DNA from: HdN1 sp052035295
Lineage (GTDB): Bacteria > Pseudomonadota > Gammaproteobacteria > Pseudomonadales > Ketobacteraceae
Direction: 5' to 3'
Assembly: GCA_052035295.1 (NCBI GenBank)
Contig: JBPOHS010000017.1
Location: forward strand, 36,990-100,989
DNA length: 64,000 nucleotides
Below the pieces are notes generated by a model. The model ran no database searches. It saw only the letters and a list, made by a program, of their open reading frames with translations, and was not told the DNA's origin. This document shows positions 1-8,176 of the stretch, one piece after another (position 1 is the first letter of the stretch; every line of letters begins with the position of its first letter). The translations under genes and the position numbers were made by a program.

Positions 1-1664
1 AGGGCGCGCTCAATAATCGAATCGGTATTGATGCCGGCGGGAATCGTGCCGTACACCAATCCCCGCTGATTTTCTCCCAGGCGGGTAGCGATAAAGGCTT
101 CCGCCGTTGCTGCGTGCCCATGGCGTACCAGCAAATTGGCTTGGATTGCCAGAGCCATGTTTTCCACCACGCTGCGAGCCCGCCACTCAAAATCGTCGGT
201 ATTGGCAAGGCCACGTTTGATGTTTTCTGTCAGTGCGTCAAGGCGTTTGTCGTGACCTTGCGTCAGTGCCAGTTCTTCGAAGAGTGCATCCACGCATTCC
301 GGTGATTTCGCCATGGCACGCATCACATCCAGGCATTGCACGTTACCGCTGCCTTCCCAGATCGTATTGATCGGTGCTTCACGGTAGAGGCGAGGCATGA
401 TGGAATTCTCCATGACGCCGCTGCCACCAATGCATTCCATCGCTTCGTACGCATGGCCCGGTGCGCGCTTGCAAACCCAGTATTTGCCGATGGCAGTCGC
501 AATGCGCAGGAAAGCGGCCTGCTGCGCATCGTTGCGCTGGTCAAGCGCATGTCCTACCCGCAGGCCGATATGCAGCGCCGCATCGCTTTCGACGGCCAGA
601 TCCGCCAAAACGTTGCGCATGAGCGGCTGCTCGATCAGACGCTTGCCAAACGCTGCGCGATGCGAGCAATGGAAGGCCGCTTGTGCCGTTCCCAACCGCA
701 GTGAGCTGGCGGAACCGATAATGCAGTCAAACCGGGTCAGTGCCACCATTTCCAGAATATTGGCGACACCACGGCCTTCTTCACCGATCAGCCATGCAAA
801 TGCACCGCGGAACTCCACTTCACTCGACGCATTCGAAACGTTGCCCATTTTATTTTTCAGGCGCTGCACGAAAAGCGTGTTTTTACGTCCATCCGGACAC
901 CAGCGCGGCATCAAAAAGCACGACAATCCTTTGTCCGTATAGGCCAGCACCAGAAACGCATCACACATGGGTGCAGACATGAAGAACTTGTGTCCCACCA
1001 CCTGATAAGCCTGTCCGGGGCCCCCGTGGCCCATGGGGTAGGCGCGTGTGGTGTTGGCGCGCACATCCGAACCGCCTTGCTTCTCAGTCATTGCCATGCC
1101 GATGGTCAGGCCGGCTTTGTCCTGCCATCGGATATTGCGGGGGTCGTAATGACGCGCGGTGACTTTGGGCAACCATTCCTTGGCAATATCTGGCTGCTTC
1201 ATCAAGGTGGGTACGCAGGCGAAGGTCATCGTTATCGGGCAGCCGTGACCCGCTTCCACCTGGGCCATCATATAGCTGTGTGCGGCACGAAAGACGTGCG
1301 CATTCGAGCGCTTGTCCGTCCAGGGCAAGCTGTGCAAGCCGTGACGAATCGACGTGTCCATGAGCGTGTGATACGACGGATGATACTCCGCGAGATCGAC
1401 GCGATTGCCGAAACGGTCATGCGTGTTGAACACGGGTTTGTTTTCGTTGGCCAAAAATCCGTGCTTGATGACATCCGCCGATCCGGTCAGGGCACCGAAC
1501 GCCGACAGTTCAGCGTCCTGATCCGCAATGCCATAGACAGCAAGCGCTTCGCGCAGGCTGGGGTCCGTAAGATAGGCGTTATGGTTTTCCAGCTCGCGAC
1601 TGGTGTTGATGACTTCATGCGTTTCGGCGCTGGCAAGCAAGGGCGAAATGGGCGGCAGTGTCAT
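1..1664 (-). CDS. AidB-like acyl-CoA dehydrogenase, 3' end cut by window edge
   Basis: This flavoprotein belongs to the acyl-CoA dehydrogenase family, AidB branch. The reading frame on the minus strand is open from the ATG to the left edge, about 554 codons. E. coli AidB has about 541 residues, so little should be missing. Seen directly: the start MTLPPISPLLASAETHEV, the motif GMAMTEKQGGSDV, which matches the FAD/substrate loop of AidB, and near the C-terminal part a segment reading PRLYREAPINTIWEGSGN, characteristic of the family with its catalytic-region glutamate. The start ATG overlaps the stop of the upstream TetR gene (ATGA), so the two are translationally coupled and the regulator probably controls its own operon. 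In E. coli AidB binds DNA and protects against alkylation; in most bacteria the homologues are simply annotated acyl-CoA or isovaleryl-CoA dehydrogenases, so the substrate is open. Confidence 0.9.
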   Translation of the reverse strand, partial: MTLPPISPLLASAETHEVINTSRELENHNAYLTDPSLREALAVYGIADQDAELSAFGALTGSADVIKHGFLANENKPVFNTHDRFGNRVDLAEYHPSYHTLMDTSIRHGLHSLPWTDKRSNAHVFRAAHSYMMAQVEAGHGCPITMTFACVPTLMKQPDIAKEWLPKVTARHYDPRNIRWQDKAGLTIGMAMTEKQGGSDVRANTTRAYPMGHGGPGQAYQVVGHKFFMSAPMCDAFLVLAYTDKGLSCFLMPRWCPDGRKNTLFVQRLKNKMGNVSNASSEVEFRGAFAWLIGEEGRGVANILEMVALTRFDCIIGSASSLRLGTAQAAFHCSHRAAFGKRLIEQPLMRNVLADLAVESDAALHIGLRVGHALDQRNDAQQAAFLRIATAIGKYWVCKRAPGHAYEAMECIGGSGVMENSIMPRLYREAPINTIWEGSGNVQCLDVMRAMAKSPECVDALFEELALTQGHDKRLDALTENIKRGLANTDDFEWRARSVVENMALAIQANLLVRHGHAATAEAFIATRLGENQRGLVYGTIPAGINTDSIIERA

Positions 1665-2296
1665 GGGGGTGTTTCCTTTCCGGTAATGGCCCGCAGGCAA
1701 AAGTGGGTAATGGCCGTGATGAGCGCGTGTTCTTCGGCGTCGTTGAAATCGGTATTGGCTTGTTGGTGCATCGCCAGTGGCCCGACCAGGGTTTCCGCCA
1801 GTGCGCCGACGAGGGCGGCGGCTGACACGTTGGACGGTTGCGGGGCGAATTCCCCACTCTTGATGCCCGCTTCGATCAGTGTCGCAAAGAGCTCGCTGTA
1901 ACGCTGGCGGTACAGTAATCGTTCGCCTTCCACCAGCGGGTCCACGGGTTCTGCAATCAGTGCGTAGGCTTGCCGTCGGCCACGCATGGCACGCTGGCAA
2001 AACGCCTGTATCACCCGCACCAGACGTTCCCGGCAAGGTGCGGTTTCGGTTACCAGCACACTCATGACGTCAACTTCGCGCTGGGTTGCCAGCCGGAAGA
2101 CTTCAGCGCACAGCTCCGCCTTGCCAGCGAAGTGGCGATAGAAAGAACCGGTCGCGAGTCCGGCGGCCGTGGCAACGGAGGCGATCGACACGCCGGCAAA
2201 CCCGGATGCGCGCACCGTCTGTTGAGCGGCTGAGACCAGCTTCTGGCGTTGTTCCAGGCGCAGGCTTTCTGTTCGGGCGGTCGGGCGGTAGGCCAT
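1661..2296 (-). CDS. TetR/AcrR family transcriptional regulator
   Basis: A 211-residue DNA-binding repressor-type protein. The N-terminal helix-turn-helix spans about residues 18-60 and contains the typical signature GFAGVSIASVATAAGLATGSFYRHF. Split for reading, the recognition helix is GLATGSFYRHF. The C-terminal two thirds are an all-helical ligand-binding domain without an assignable ligand. The start is supported by an AGGA ribosome-binding site eight bases upstream. It sits first in a two-gene operon with the AidB-like dehydrogenase (4-base overlap), so a fatty-acyl or acyl-CoA ligand is a reasonable guess, not something the sequence shows. Confidence 0.9.
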   Translation of the reverse strand: MAYRPTARTESLRLEQRQKLVSAAQQTVRASGFAGVSIASVATAAGLATGSFYRHFAGKAELCAEVFRLATQREVDVMSVLVTETAPCRERLVRVIQAFCQRAMRGRRQAYALIAEPVDPLVEGERLLYRQRYSELFATLIEAGIKSGEFAPQPSNVSAAALVGALAETLVGPLAMHQQANTDFNDAEEHALITAITHFCLRAITGKETPP

Positions 2297-2423
2297 GATA
2301 TGAATCCTGGTTCAGGGTATGACCAGTTAACCACCTGCGGCGCTCAGGCGTCAATAGCCTTTCCTGGGCGAATGCTCGTCACGAAGATGTCCCGGTCGCC
2401 GCGCGGTCATGCCGGATACCGCT

Positions 2424-2452
2424 ATCTCTGGGTGTTAAGCGTCTGATATACT
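2424..2452 (+). promoter_or_regulatory. Possible guaB promoter
   Basis: A good -10 element TATACT lies at 2447-2452, 38 bases before the guaB start. The hexamer 17 bases upstream is a poor -35, so only the -10 is convincing. The sequence just after it, TTTCGCGTTTAAT, is nearly the same as that after the candidate ffh -10. Confidence 0.35.
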
Positions 2453-2490
2453 TTCGCGTTTAATTTCCCATCACCTGAAAGGTAATTCCC

Positions 2491-3960
2491 ATGCTGAGAA
2501 TCCTGCAGGATGCCCTGACTTTCGACGACGTATTGTTGGTGCCCGCATATTCTGACGTTCTGCCACGTGACGTCAGCCTCAAAACGCGTCTGACTCGCGA
2601 TATCACCTTGAATATTCCGCTGGTGTCCGCTGCCATGGACACTGTCACCGAAGCCCGTTTGGCGATCGGTATGGCGCAAGAGGGTGGTATCGGCATCCTG
2701 CACAAGAACCTCACAGTCGAGGAGCAGGCGCGCCAGGTGCGTCTGGTAAAAAAATACGAAAGTGGTGTGGTGCGCGATCCCATTACCATTGCGCCCGATG
2801 CGACCATTCGTGATCTGATCGAGCTGACCACCACCAACCGCATTTCCGGCGTGCCGGTAGTGCAGGGCGATGATCTGGTGGGCATCGTGACGTCACGCGA
2901 TCTGCGTTTTGAAACCCGTTTCGATTCACCGGTGTCGTCGATCATGACGCCGCGCGAGAAACTGGTGACCGCACGCGAAGGCACTACGCCTGACGAGATC
3001 CGCGTGCTGTTGCACAAGCACCGCATCGAAAAAATTCTCCTGGTCGACGATCAATTCCGTTTGCGTGGGATAGTCACCAACACCGACATCCGCAAGGCCG
3101 AGGCTTATCCCAATGCCTGCAAGGATGCATTGGGACGTTTGCGCGTTGGCGCAGCCGTTGGCACTGGCGCGGGTAATGAAGATCGCATCGACGCGTTGAT
3201 CGAGGCAGGCGTGGACGTACTGGTGGTCGATACGGCACACGGACATTCCAGAGGCGTGATCGATCGCGTCGCCTGGATCAAGAAAAATTACCCGAACATG
3301 CAGGTGATTGGCGGCAACATCGCGACTGCTGATGCAGCGCGTGCGCTGGTGGATGCCGGCGCGGATGGCGTGAAAGTCGGGATTGGGCCCGGTTCCATCT
3401 GCACGACGCGTATCGTTGCCGGTATAGGCGTGCCGCAAATTTCGGCCGTTGCCAATGTGGCGGCTGCCGTGGCTGACAGCGGCGTCGGCGTTATTGCCGA
3501 TGGCGGTATCCGTTTCAGTGGTGACGTGGCCAAGGCTATCGCCGCCGGTGCACATGCCGTCATGATGGGCAGTCTGCTCGCCGGTACCGAAGAAGCACCG
3601 GGTGAAGTGGAACTGTACCAGGGGCGTTATTACAAAGCCTATCGCGGTATGGGTTCATTGGGCGCGATGGCGCAGACCACCGGTTCCAGCGACCGCTATT
3701 TTCAGGATGCCTCGCAAGGCGTCGAAAAACTGGTGCCGGAAGGCATTGAAGGGCGCGTGGCCTATAAAGGGCCCATCTCCGCCATTATCCTGCAGATGGT
3801 GGGGGGCGTGCGGGCCAGCATGGGTTATACCGGCTGTGCCGATATTGACACCATGCGCACCAAACCGGTGTTCGTGAAAATCACGGCGGCGGGAATCAAG
3901 GAAAGCCACGTACACGATGTGACCATCACCAAGGAAGCCCCCAACTATCGAGTCGACTAA
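2491..3960 (+). CDS. guaB: Inosine-5'-monophosphate dehydrogenase
   Basis: Oxidises IMP to XMP with NAD+, the committed step to GMP, in the cytosol as a tetramer. The 489-residue length equals the family norm (E. coli 488). The TIM barrel is interrupted at about residues 90-205 by the paired CBS (Bateman) domain. The catalytic loop GPGSICTT carries the thioimidate-forming Cys304. The flap region with the conserved YRGMGSLGAM is present further on. The start has a purine-rich AAAGG ribosome-binding site. It is followed by guaA in the same direction with a 149-base spacer, the usual guaBA arrangement. Confidence 0.98.
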   Translation: MLRILQDALTFDDVLLVPAYSDVLPRDVSLKTRLTRDITLNIPLVSAAMDTVTEARLAIGMAQEGGIGILHKNLTVEEQARQVRLVKKYESGVVRDPITIAPDATIRDLIELTTTNRISGVPVVQGDDLVGIVTSRDLRFETRFDSPVSSIMTPREKLVTAREGTTPDEIRVLLHKHRIEKILLVDDQFRLRGIVTNTDIRKAEAYPNACKDALGRLRVGAAVGTGAGNEDRIDALIEAGVDVLVVDTAHGHSRGVIDRVAWIKKNYPNMQVIGGNIATADAARALVDAGADGVKVGIGPGSICTTRIVAGIGVPQISAVANVAAAVADSGVGVIADGGIRFSGDVAKAIAAGAHAVMMGSLLAGTEEAPGEVELYQGRYYKAYRGMGSLGAMAQTTGSSDRYFQDASQGVEKLVPEGIEGRVAYKGPISAIILQMVGGVRASMGYTGCADIDTMRTKPVFVKITAAGIKESHVHDVTITKEAPNYRVD

Positions 3961-3978
3961 GCTTGGGTAAACCAAGCT
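3960..3978 (+). other. Hairpin between guaB and guaA
   Basis: A perfect 7-base stem, AGCTTGG with CCAAGCT, and a 5-base loop. It begins with the last base of the guaB stop codon. There is no U-tract, so it is not a simple terminator. An mRNA-processing or stability role is a guess. Confidence 0.4.
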
Positions 3979-4109
3979 CGATCCGACGGTCTGTTGGGGA
4001 GGGAAACGCGCCACCTGCGTGGCGTGATGAATTCAGACGGGCGCTGCGGCGCCCCTTGTTCATTCTGTTATTACCGTTTTTTAATCATCTTGTTCAGCGA
4101 AGGGCTCTC

Positions 4110-5675
4110 ATGACCGATATTCACGCCCACAAAATTCTTATCCTTGATTTTGGATCGCAATTCACCCAGTTGATCGCCCGTCGCGTGCGTGAATTCGGTG
4201 TTTACTGTGAACTGCATGCTTGCGACATGTCGGCCGATGACATTCGCACCTTTAATCCCCAGGGCATCATTCTTTCTGGTGGCCCCGAATCGGTGACGCT
4301 GCAAAATACGCCGCGTGCCGATCAGGTCGTGTTCGAACTGGGGGTTCCCGTGCTGGGGGTGTGCTACGGCATGCAAACCATGGCCGCGCAACTGGGCGGC
4401 AAGGTAGAAAGCTCCAATCTGCGCGAGTTCGGGTATGCCGAAGTTCGCCACTATAACGACTGCCGCCTGTTCGAAGGTCTCGACGACCATGATGGCCAGC
4501 ATCGCCTGGATGTCTGGATGAGCCACGGTGACAAGGTCACCGCACTGCCACCGGGCTTTCGTCGGGCCGCTGAAACCGACACGTGCCCGATTGCGGCGAT
4601 GCAGCACGAGCAACATCCCTGGTTCGCCGTACAGTTCCACCCGGAAGTTACACACACCAAACAGGGAGGCGAACTCATCAAGCGCTTCGTCCGTGAAATC
4701 TGCGGTTGCGACGGATTGTGGAACGCCAGCAATATCGTTGAAGACGCCATTCGCCAGCTGCGTGAACAAGTCGGCGATGATGAAGTGCTGTTGGGGCTGT
4801 CGGGCGGAGTGGATTCCTCGGTGGTTGCTGCCTTGTTGCACCGTGCGATCGGCGACAAACTCACCTGTGTGTTTGTCGATAACGGCCTGTTGCGCAAGAA
4901 TGAAGGCGACCAGGTCATGGCGATGTTCGCGCAGCACATGGGCATTCGCGTCATTCGCGTCGATGCTGAAGAAGCCTTCCTCGGAAAACTCCAGGGCGTG
5001 CATGACCCGGAGCAGAAACGCAAAATCATCGGCAAGACCTTTATCGATGTCTTCGACGCGGAAAGCAGCCGCCTGAACAACATCAAGTGGCTGGCACAGG
5101 GCACCATCTATCCTGATGTCATTGAAAGTGCTGGCGCCAAGACCGGCAAGGCGCATGTCATCAAGTCGCACCACAACGTGGGCGGGCTTCCTGAAAACAT
5201 GAAAATGAAACTGGTGGAACCGCTGCGCGAACTGTTCAAGGATGAAGTGCGCAAGATCGGTATGGAGTTGGGGCTTCCCTACGACATGGTGTACCGTCAC
5301 CCGTTTCCGGGCCCGGGCTTGGGCGTGCGTATTCTGGGCGAAGTCAAAAAATCCTACGCCGATCTGTTGCGCGATGCCGACCACATCTTCATCGAAGAAC
5401 TGCACAAGTCCGGTTACTACCACAAGGTCAGCCAGGCCTTTACTGTCTTCCTGCCAGTGAAATCGGTGGGTGTGACCGGTGACGGTCGTCGTTATGAATA
5501 CGTGGTGTCGCTGCGCGCCGTGGAAACCATCGATTTCATGACAGCGCGTTGGGCGCATCTGCCGTATGAGTTGCTGGAGCGGGTGTCGAACCGCATCATC
5601 AACGAAATCTCCGGTATTTCGCGCGTGACGTATGATATTTCTTCCAAGCCACCCGCCACGATCGAGTGGGAATGA
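4110..5675 (+). CDS. guaA: GMP synthase (glutamine-hydrolysing)
   Basis: Converts XMP to GMP using glutamine and ATP. It has 521 residues, against 525 in E. coli. The class I glutamine amidotransferase domain (about 1-200) has its nucleophile Cys85 in GVCYGMQ and the His-Glu pair in FHPEV. The ATP-pyrophosphatase P-loop LGLSGGVDSS follows at about residue 230, and the C-terminal dimerisation domain ends in TIEWE as usual. The frame is open for 49 codons further upstream. I chose the ATG at 4110 because MTDIHAHKILILDFGSQ aligns with the family start and a GAAGGG site precedes it. The stop overlaps the tadA start. Confidence 0.97.
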   Translation: MTDIHAHKILILDFGSQFTQLIARRVREFGVYCELHACDMSADDIRTFNPQGIILSGGPESVTLQNTPRADQVVFELGVPVLGVCYGMQTMAAQLGGKVESSNLREFGYAEVRHYNDCRLFEGLDDHDGQHRLDVWMSHGDKVTALPPGFRRAAETDTCPIAAMQHEQHPWFAVQFHPEVTHTKQGGELIKRFVREICGCDGLWNASNIVEDAIRQLREQVGDDEVLLGLSGGVDSSVVAALLHRAIGDKLTCVFVDNGLLRKNEGDQVMAMFAQHMGIRVIRVDAEEAFLGKLQGVHDPEQKRKIIGKTFIDVFDAESSRLNNIKWLAQGTIYPDVIESAGAKTGKAHVIKSHHNVGGLPENMKMKLVEPLRELFKDEVRKIGMELGLPYDMVYRHPFPGPGLGVRILGEVKKSYADLLRDADHIFIEELHKSGYYHKVSQAFTVFLPVKSVGVTGDGRRYEYVVSLRAVETIDFMTARWAHLPYELLERVSNRIINEISGISRVTYDISSKPPATIEWE

Positions 5676-6166
5676 CGGAAGTAACGCCCGTGTTCAGTGC
5701 TCAGGACGAACACTGGATGCGTCGCGCGCTGGCGCTGGCGGCAGAGGCCGCCGACGCTGGTGAAGTGCCCGTGGGTGCCGTCGTTGTCCGTGATGGCGAG
5801 CTGCTCGGGGAAGGCTGCAACGCACCCATTGCCGGGCACGATCCCACCGCCCACGCCGAAATCCGCGCACTGCGTTCGGCCTGCCAGGCCGTTGCCAATT
5901 ATCGTATTCCCGGATCCACCCTCTACGTCTCCCTGGAACCTTGTGCCATGTGTGCGGGCGCCATCGTGCACGCACGCGTTGACCGTGTGGTGTTTGCGGC
6001 GACGGAACCGAAGGCGGGTGCGATCGTGAGCACACAGTGCTTTTTTGACCTGCCGCAGCTCAATTACCGCGTTGTGGCTGAAGGGGGCTTGCTGGCAGAG
6101 GAGGCGAGCGAATTGCTGAAAGGTTTTTTTGCGCGTCGTCGAGCAGAGAAAAAATCCGAACGTTGA
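5672..6166 (+). CDS. tadA: tRNA-specific adenosine deaminase
   Basis: Deaminates A34 of tRNA-Arg(ACG) to inosine in the cytosol. It has 164 residues, the normal TadA size. The zinc site is complete: His61 and catalytic Glu63 in HAE, Cys91 and Cys94 in PCAMC. The ATG overlaps the guaA stop (ATGA), giving translational coupling; a GTG six bases earlier is possible but less likely. The guaA-tadA neighbourhood is common in gammaproteobacteria. Confidence 0.96.
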   Translation: MTEVTPVFSAQDEHWMRRALALAAEAADAGEVPVGAVVVRDGELLGEGCNAPIAGHDPTAHAEIRALRSACQAVANYRIPGSTLYVSLEPCAMCAGAIVHARVDRVVFAATEPKAGAIVSTQCFFDLPQLNYRVVAEGGLLAEEASELLKGFFARRRAEKKSER

Positions 6167-6233
6167 CAGCTTTTTCCGCACGGAATGTTGTTGGCCCGGC
6201 AATAAAATCAACCTCCCAGACAAATAAGAAGAC

Positions 6234-6581
6234 ATGCTGAACCCCGTCTATCAGGCCGCCGGCCTTCTCATCCTCTCCAATGTTTTCATGACCTTCGCGT
6301 GGTATTCCCATCTGCGCAGCCTCAACGACAAACCCTGGATCATTGCCGCCCTGGTCAGTTGGGGCATCGCGCTGTTCGAGTACTTGCTGCAGGTGCCTGC
6401 CAACCGCATCGGATTCAGCGTACTGAGTCTGCCGCAACTCAAGATCATGCAGGAAGTCATTACCCTGCTGGTGTTCGTCCCCTTTGCCATTTTCTACATG
6501 AAAACCCCCATCAAACTGGACTTCCTGTGGGCAGCCCTCTGCATGGTCGGCGCAGTATACTTTGTGTTTAGAAGTTCATGA
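6234..6581 (+). CDS. DMT-family small membrane protein (DUF486)
   Basis: A 115-residue inner-membrane protein with four predicted hydrophobic helices (about 5-22, 34-52, 68-86 and 94-112). The family signature region WYSHLR, followed by conserved Trp and Glu positions, marks it as the DUF486 branch of the drug/metabolite transporter superfamily. Proteins of this size resemble half-transporters of the SMR/EmrE type, but no substrate is established for DUF486. It appears to be transcribed on its own after tadA. Confidence 0.85.
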   Translation: MLNPVYQAAGLLILSNVFMTFAWYSHLRSLNDKPWIIAALVSWGIALFEYLLQVPANRIGFSVLSLPQLKIMQEVITLLVFVPFAIFYMKTPIKLDFLWAALCMVGAVYFVFRSS

Positions 6582-6717
6582 CCGGGTGGTCATTTTGCCT
6601 TGTCCTATTTGTCAATTTGCTCCACAATCGATACAGGTAACAGATAGTGTCTCGTTGTTGGTGGGCCTGTGAGACCCATCGGCATGTCACTGCGTTTTTG
6701 TTCAATCGGGAGCCACC

Positions 6718-8016
6718 ATGTCCTACAGCACGCACGACATCATTCAATTGCAAAAGACCCTGGCCCCCACCGTTTACGGGCCCTTGGACCTGACCCTCGT
6801 GCCGGAACGGTTCCGCACTGCGCTGGGCGAGAACAGCATCATCCGTAATGACACCCGAATCCAGTCATTGCTGGCCGACCAGGAACGGGTGGAGTTCTTT
6901 CGCCAGCTGACGCTGATGGGGGATCCGTTGGCCGATGCCTACGCCGCCCTGATACCCCAACTGGGATTCAAAAAGGCGCGCGCGATGTTGGATCAGGCAG
7001 CGGCGGAAGGTGTCGATGCCGTCAAGGATGCGCCTCCGGAACTGGTCGCGCTCATGCGTTCGGTGGAAACCGAACCCGAATGGCTGGACTGGAGCAAGAT
7101 CGACTACGCCACCGAGCGCCTCCGGCCCATTACGGCGCTGGCAGGCGAGGCCATCATCCGGGTCAGTTTCATGATGACCTACGTGAACGGTTATCAGGGC
7201 CTTCCCATGATTATCACTGGCGCACTCACCAGTGACTCTGCCGCCAAACGCATGAAGGAAACCATCAGCACCTTCAAGATGGCGGCATTGCCGGGGGCGC
7301 TGCGCAAAGGCGGGGTGGCGTATCAATCTGCCGTCAAGGTGCGGCTCATGCATGCGATGGTGCGCTGCAATTTGCTGAAGCGGCCGCAGAACTGGGACTA
7401 TTCCGTGTACGGCGTGCCGATTCCCCAGGTCGATCAAATGGGCGCCGCGCTTGGCTTCAACCATTTGATGGCCAAGTATGCGCTGGCCCATGGAGGGCGT
7501 TTCAACCGATCGATGGAAGCTGCCGTCGAGCAGGCGCGTTACTTGGCGTATCTGCTGGGAATGCATGATCAGTTCCTCAGCAATGATCCGCAACAGATCG
7601 TCGACACTTGGTCTATGTGCCAGGCCACATTGCGGCATAAATTCGATCCGCGCGGTAAGGATCTGAATACAGCGACGATCTCGGCCTATCGCCGCCATTC
7701 CCAAGGTCGGTTTGACCGTTTTATGCATGAGCTGGACAAGCGTTCGACACGCTTCCTGTATACCCGAATGGTAGGCGCCAGGACGGCCCGCACGATGGGC
7801 GTCGACAGTGAAAAAAGTGATGCATTGAGTTTTGCCGCGCTGTTCCTGCCGATTTCCCTGGGCTATGCCGGCATGTCTCTGGCGAGCAAGCTTCCGGGTG
7901 GGCGCGATTGGGTAGACCGCTATTCGGTGCGCGAAATCATGCGTCAACTGTCACTTGAGGGGGAGGCCGAGTACAAGACGGATGATAAAGGCTACCGATC
8001 GGACATTGTGGCCTGA
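6718..8016 (+). CDS. MpaB/rubber-oxygenase family (DUF2236) oxygenase
   Basis: A 432-residue mostly helical protein related to the DUF2236 family, which includes latex-clearing protein Lcp and the fungal MpaB oxygenase. These are b-type haem enzymes. Supporting features are a conserved acidic/arginine region (about 120-150), the RLMHAMVR motif with a candidate haem-ligand histidine near residue 211, and the helical C-terminal half. No signal peptide is visible, so it is probably cytoplasmic or membrane-associated. Start by ATG after GGGAGCC. The substrate cannot be read from the sequence, and no partner oxidoreductase gene is adjacent. Confidence 0.7.
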   Translation: MSYSTHDIIQLQKTLAPTVYGPLDLTLVPERFRTALGENSIIRNDTRIQSLLADQERVEFFRQLTLMGDPLADAYAALIPQLGFKKARAMLDQAAAEGVDAVKDAPPELVALMRSVETEPEWLDWSKIDYATERLRPITALAGEAIIRVSFMMTYVNGYQGLPMIITGALTSDSAAKRMKETISTFKMAALPGALRKGGVAYQSAVKVRLMHAMVRCNLLKRPQNWDYSVYGVPIPQVDQMGAALGFNHLMAKYALAHGGRFNRSMEAAVEQARYLAYLLGMHDQFLSNDPQQIVDTWSMCQATLRHKFDPRGKDLNTATISAYRRHSQGRFDRFMHELDKRSTRFLYTRMVGARTARTMGVDSEKSDALSFAALFLPISLGYAGMSLASKLPGGRDWVDRYSVREIMRQLSLEGEAEYKTDDKGYRSDIVA

Positions 8017-8176
8017 TAACGGGATGAAATACGGGGCTCGGGCCGTGGCAGGGAGAGCAAGCGTCAGGGATTAGCGGACATCTGGTTGTTTATTGTGCTG
8101 TTGGGTGATGGTATGCTGTTGGTGCGTCAGTACCAAGAGTGCTTTCGACAATAACAAAAACAGCCCGAGGGCCATC

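Noticed and set aside
990..1901. Open frame of 303 codons on the plus strand over the AidB-like and TetR genes
   Set aside because: Both overlapped genes show clear family motifs on the minus strand; this frame shows none.
4071..5558. Long open frame of 495 codons antisense to guaA
   Set aside because: It mirrors guaA exactly, has no family features, and its composition is what the opposite strand of a GC-rich gene gives.
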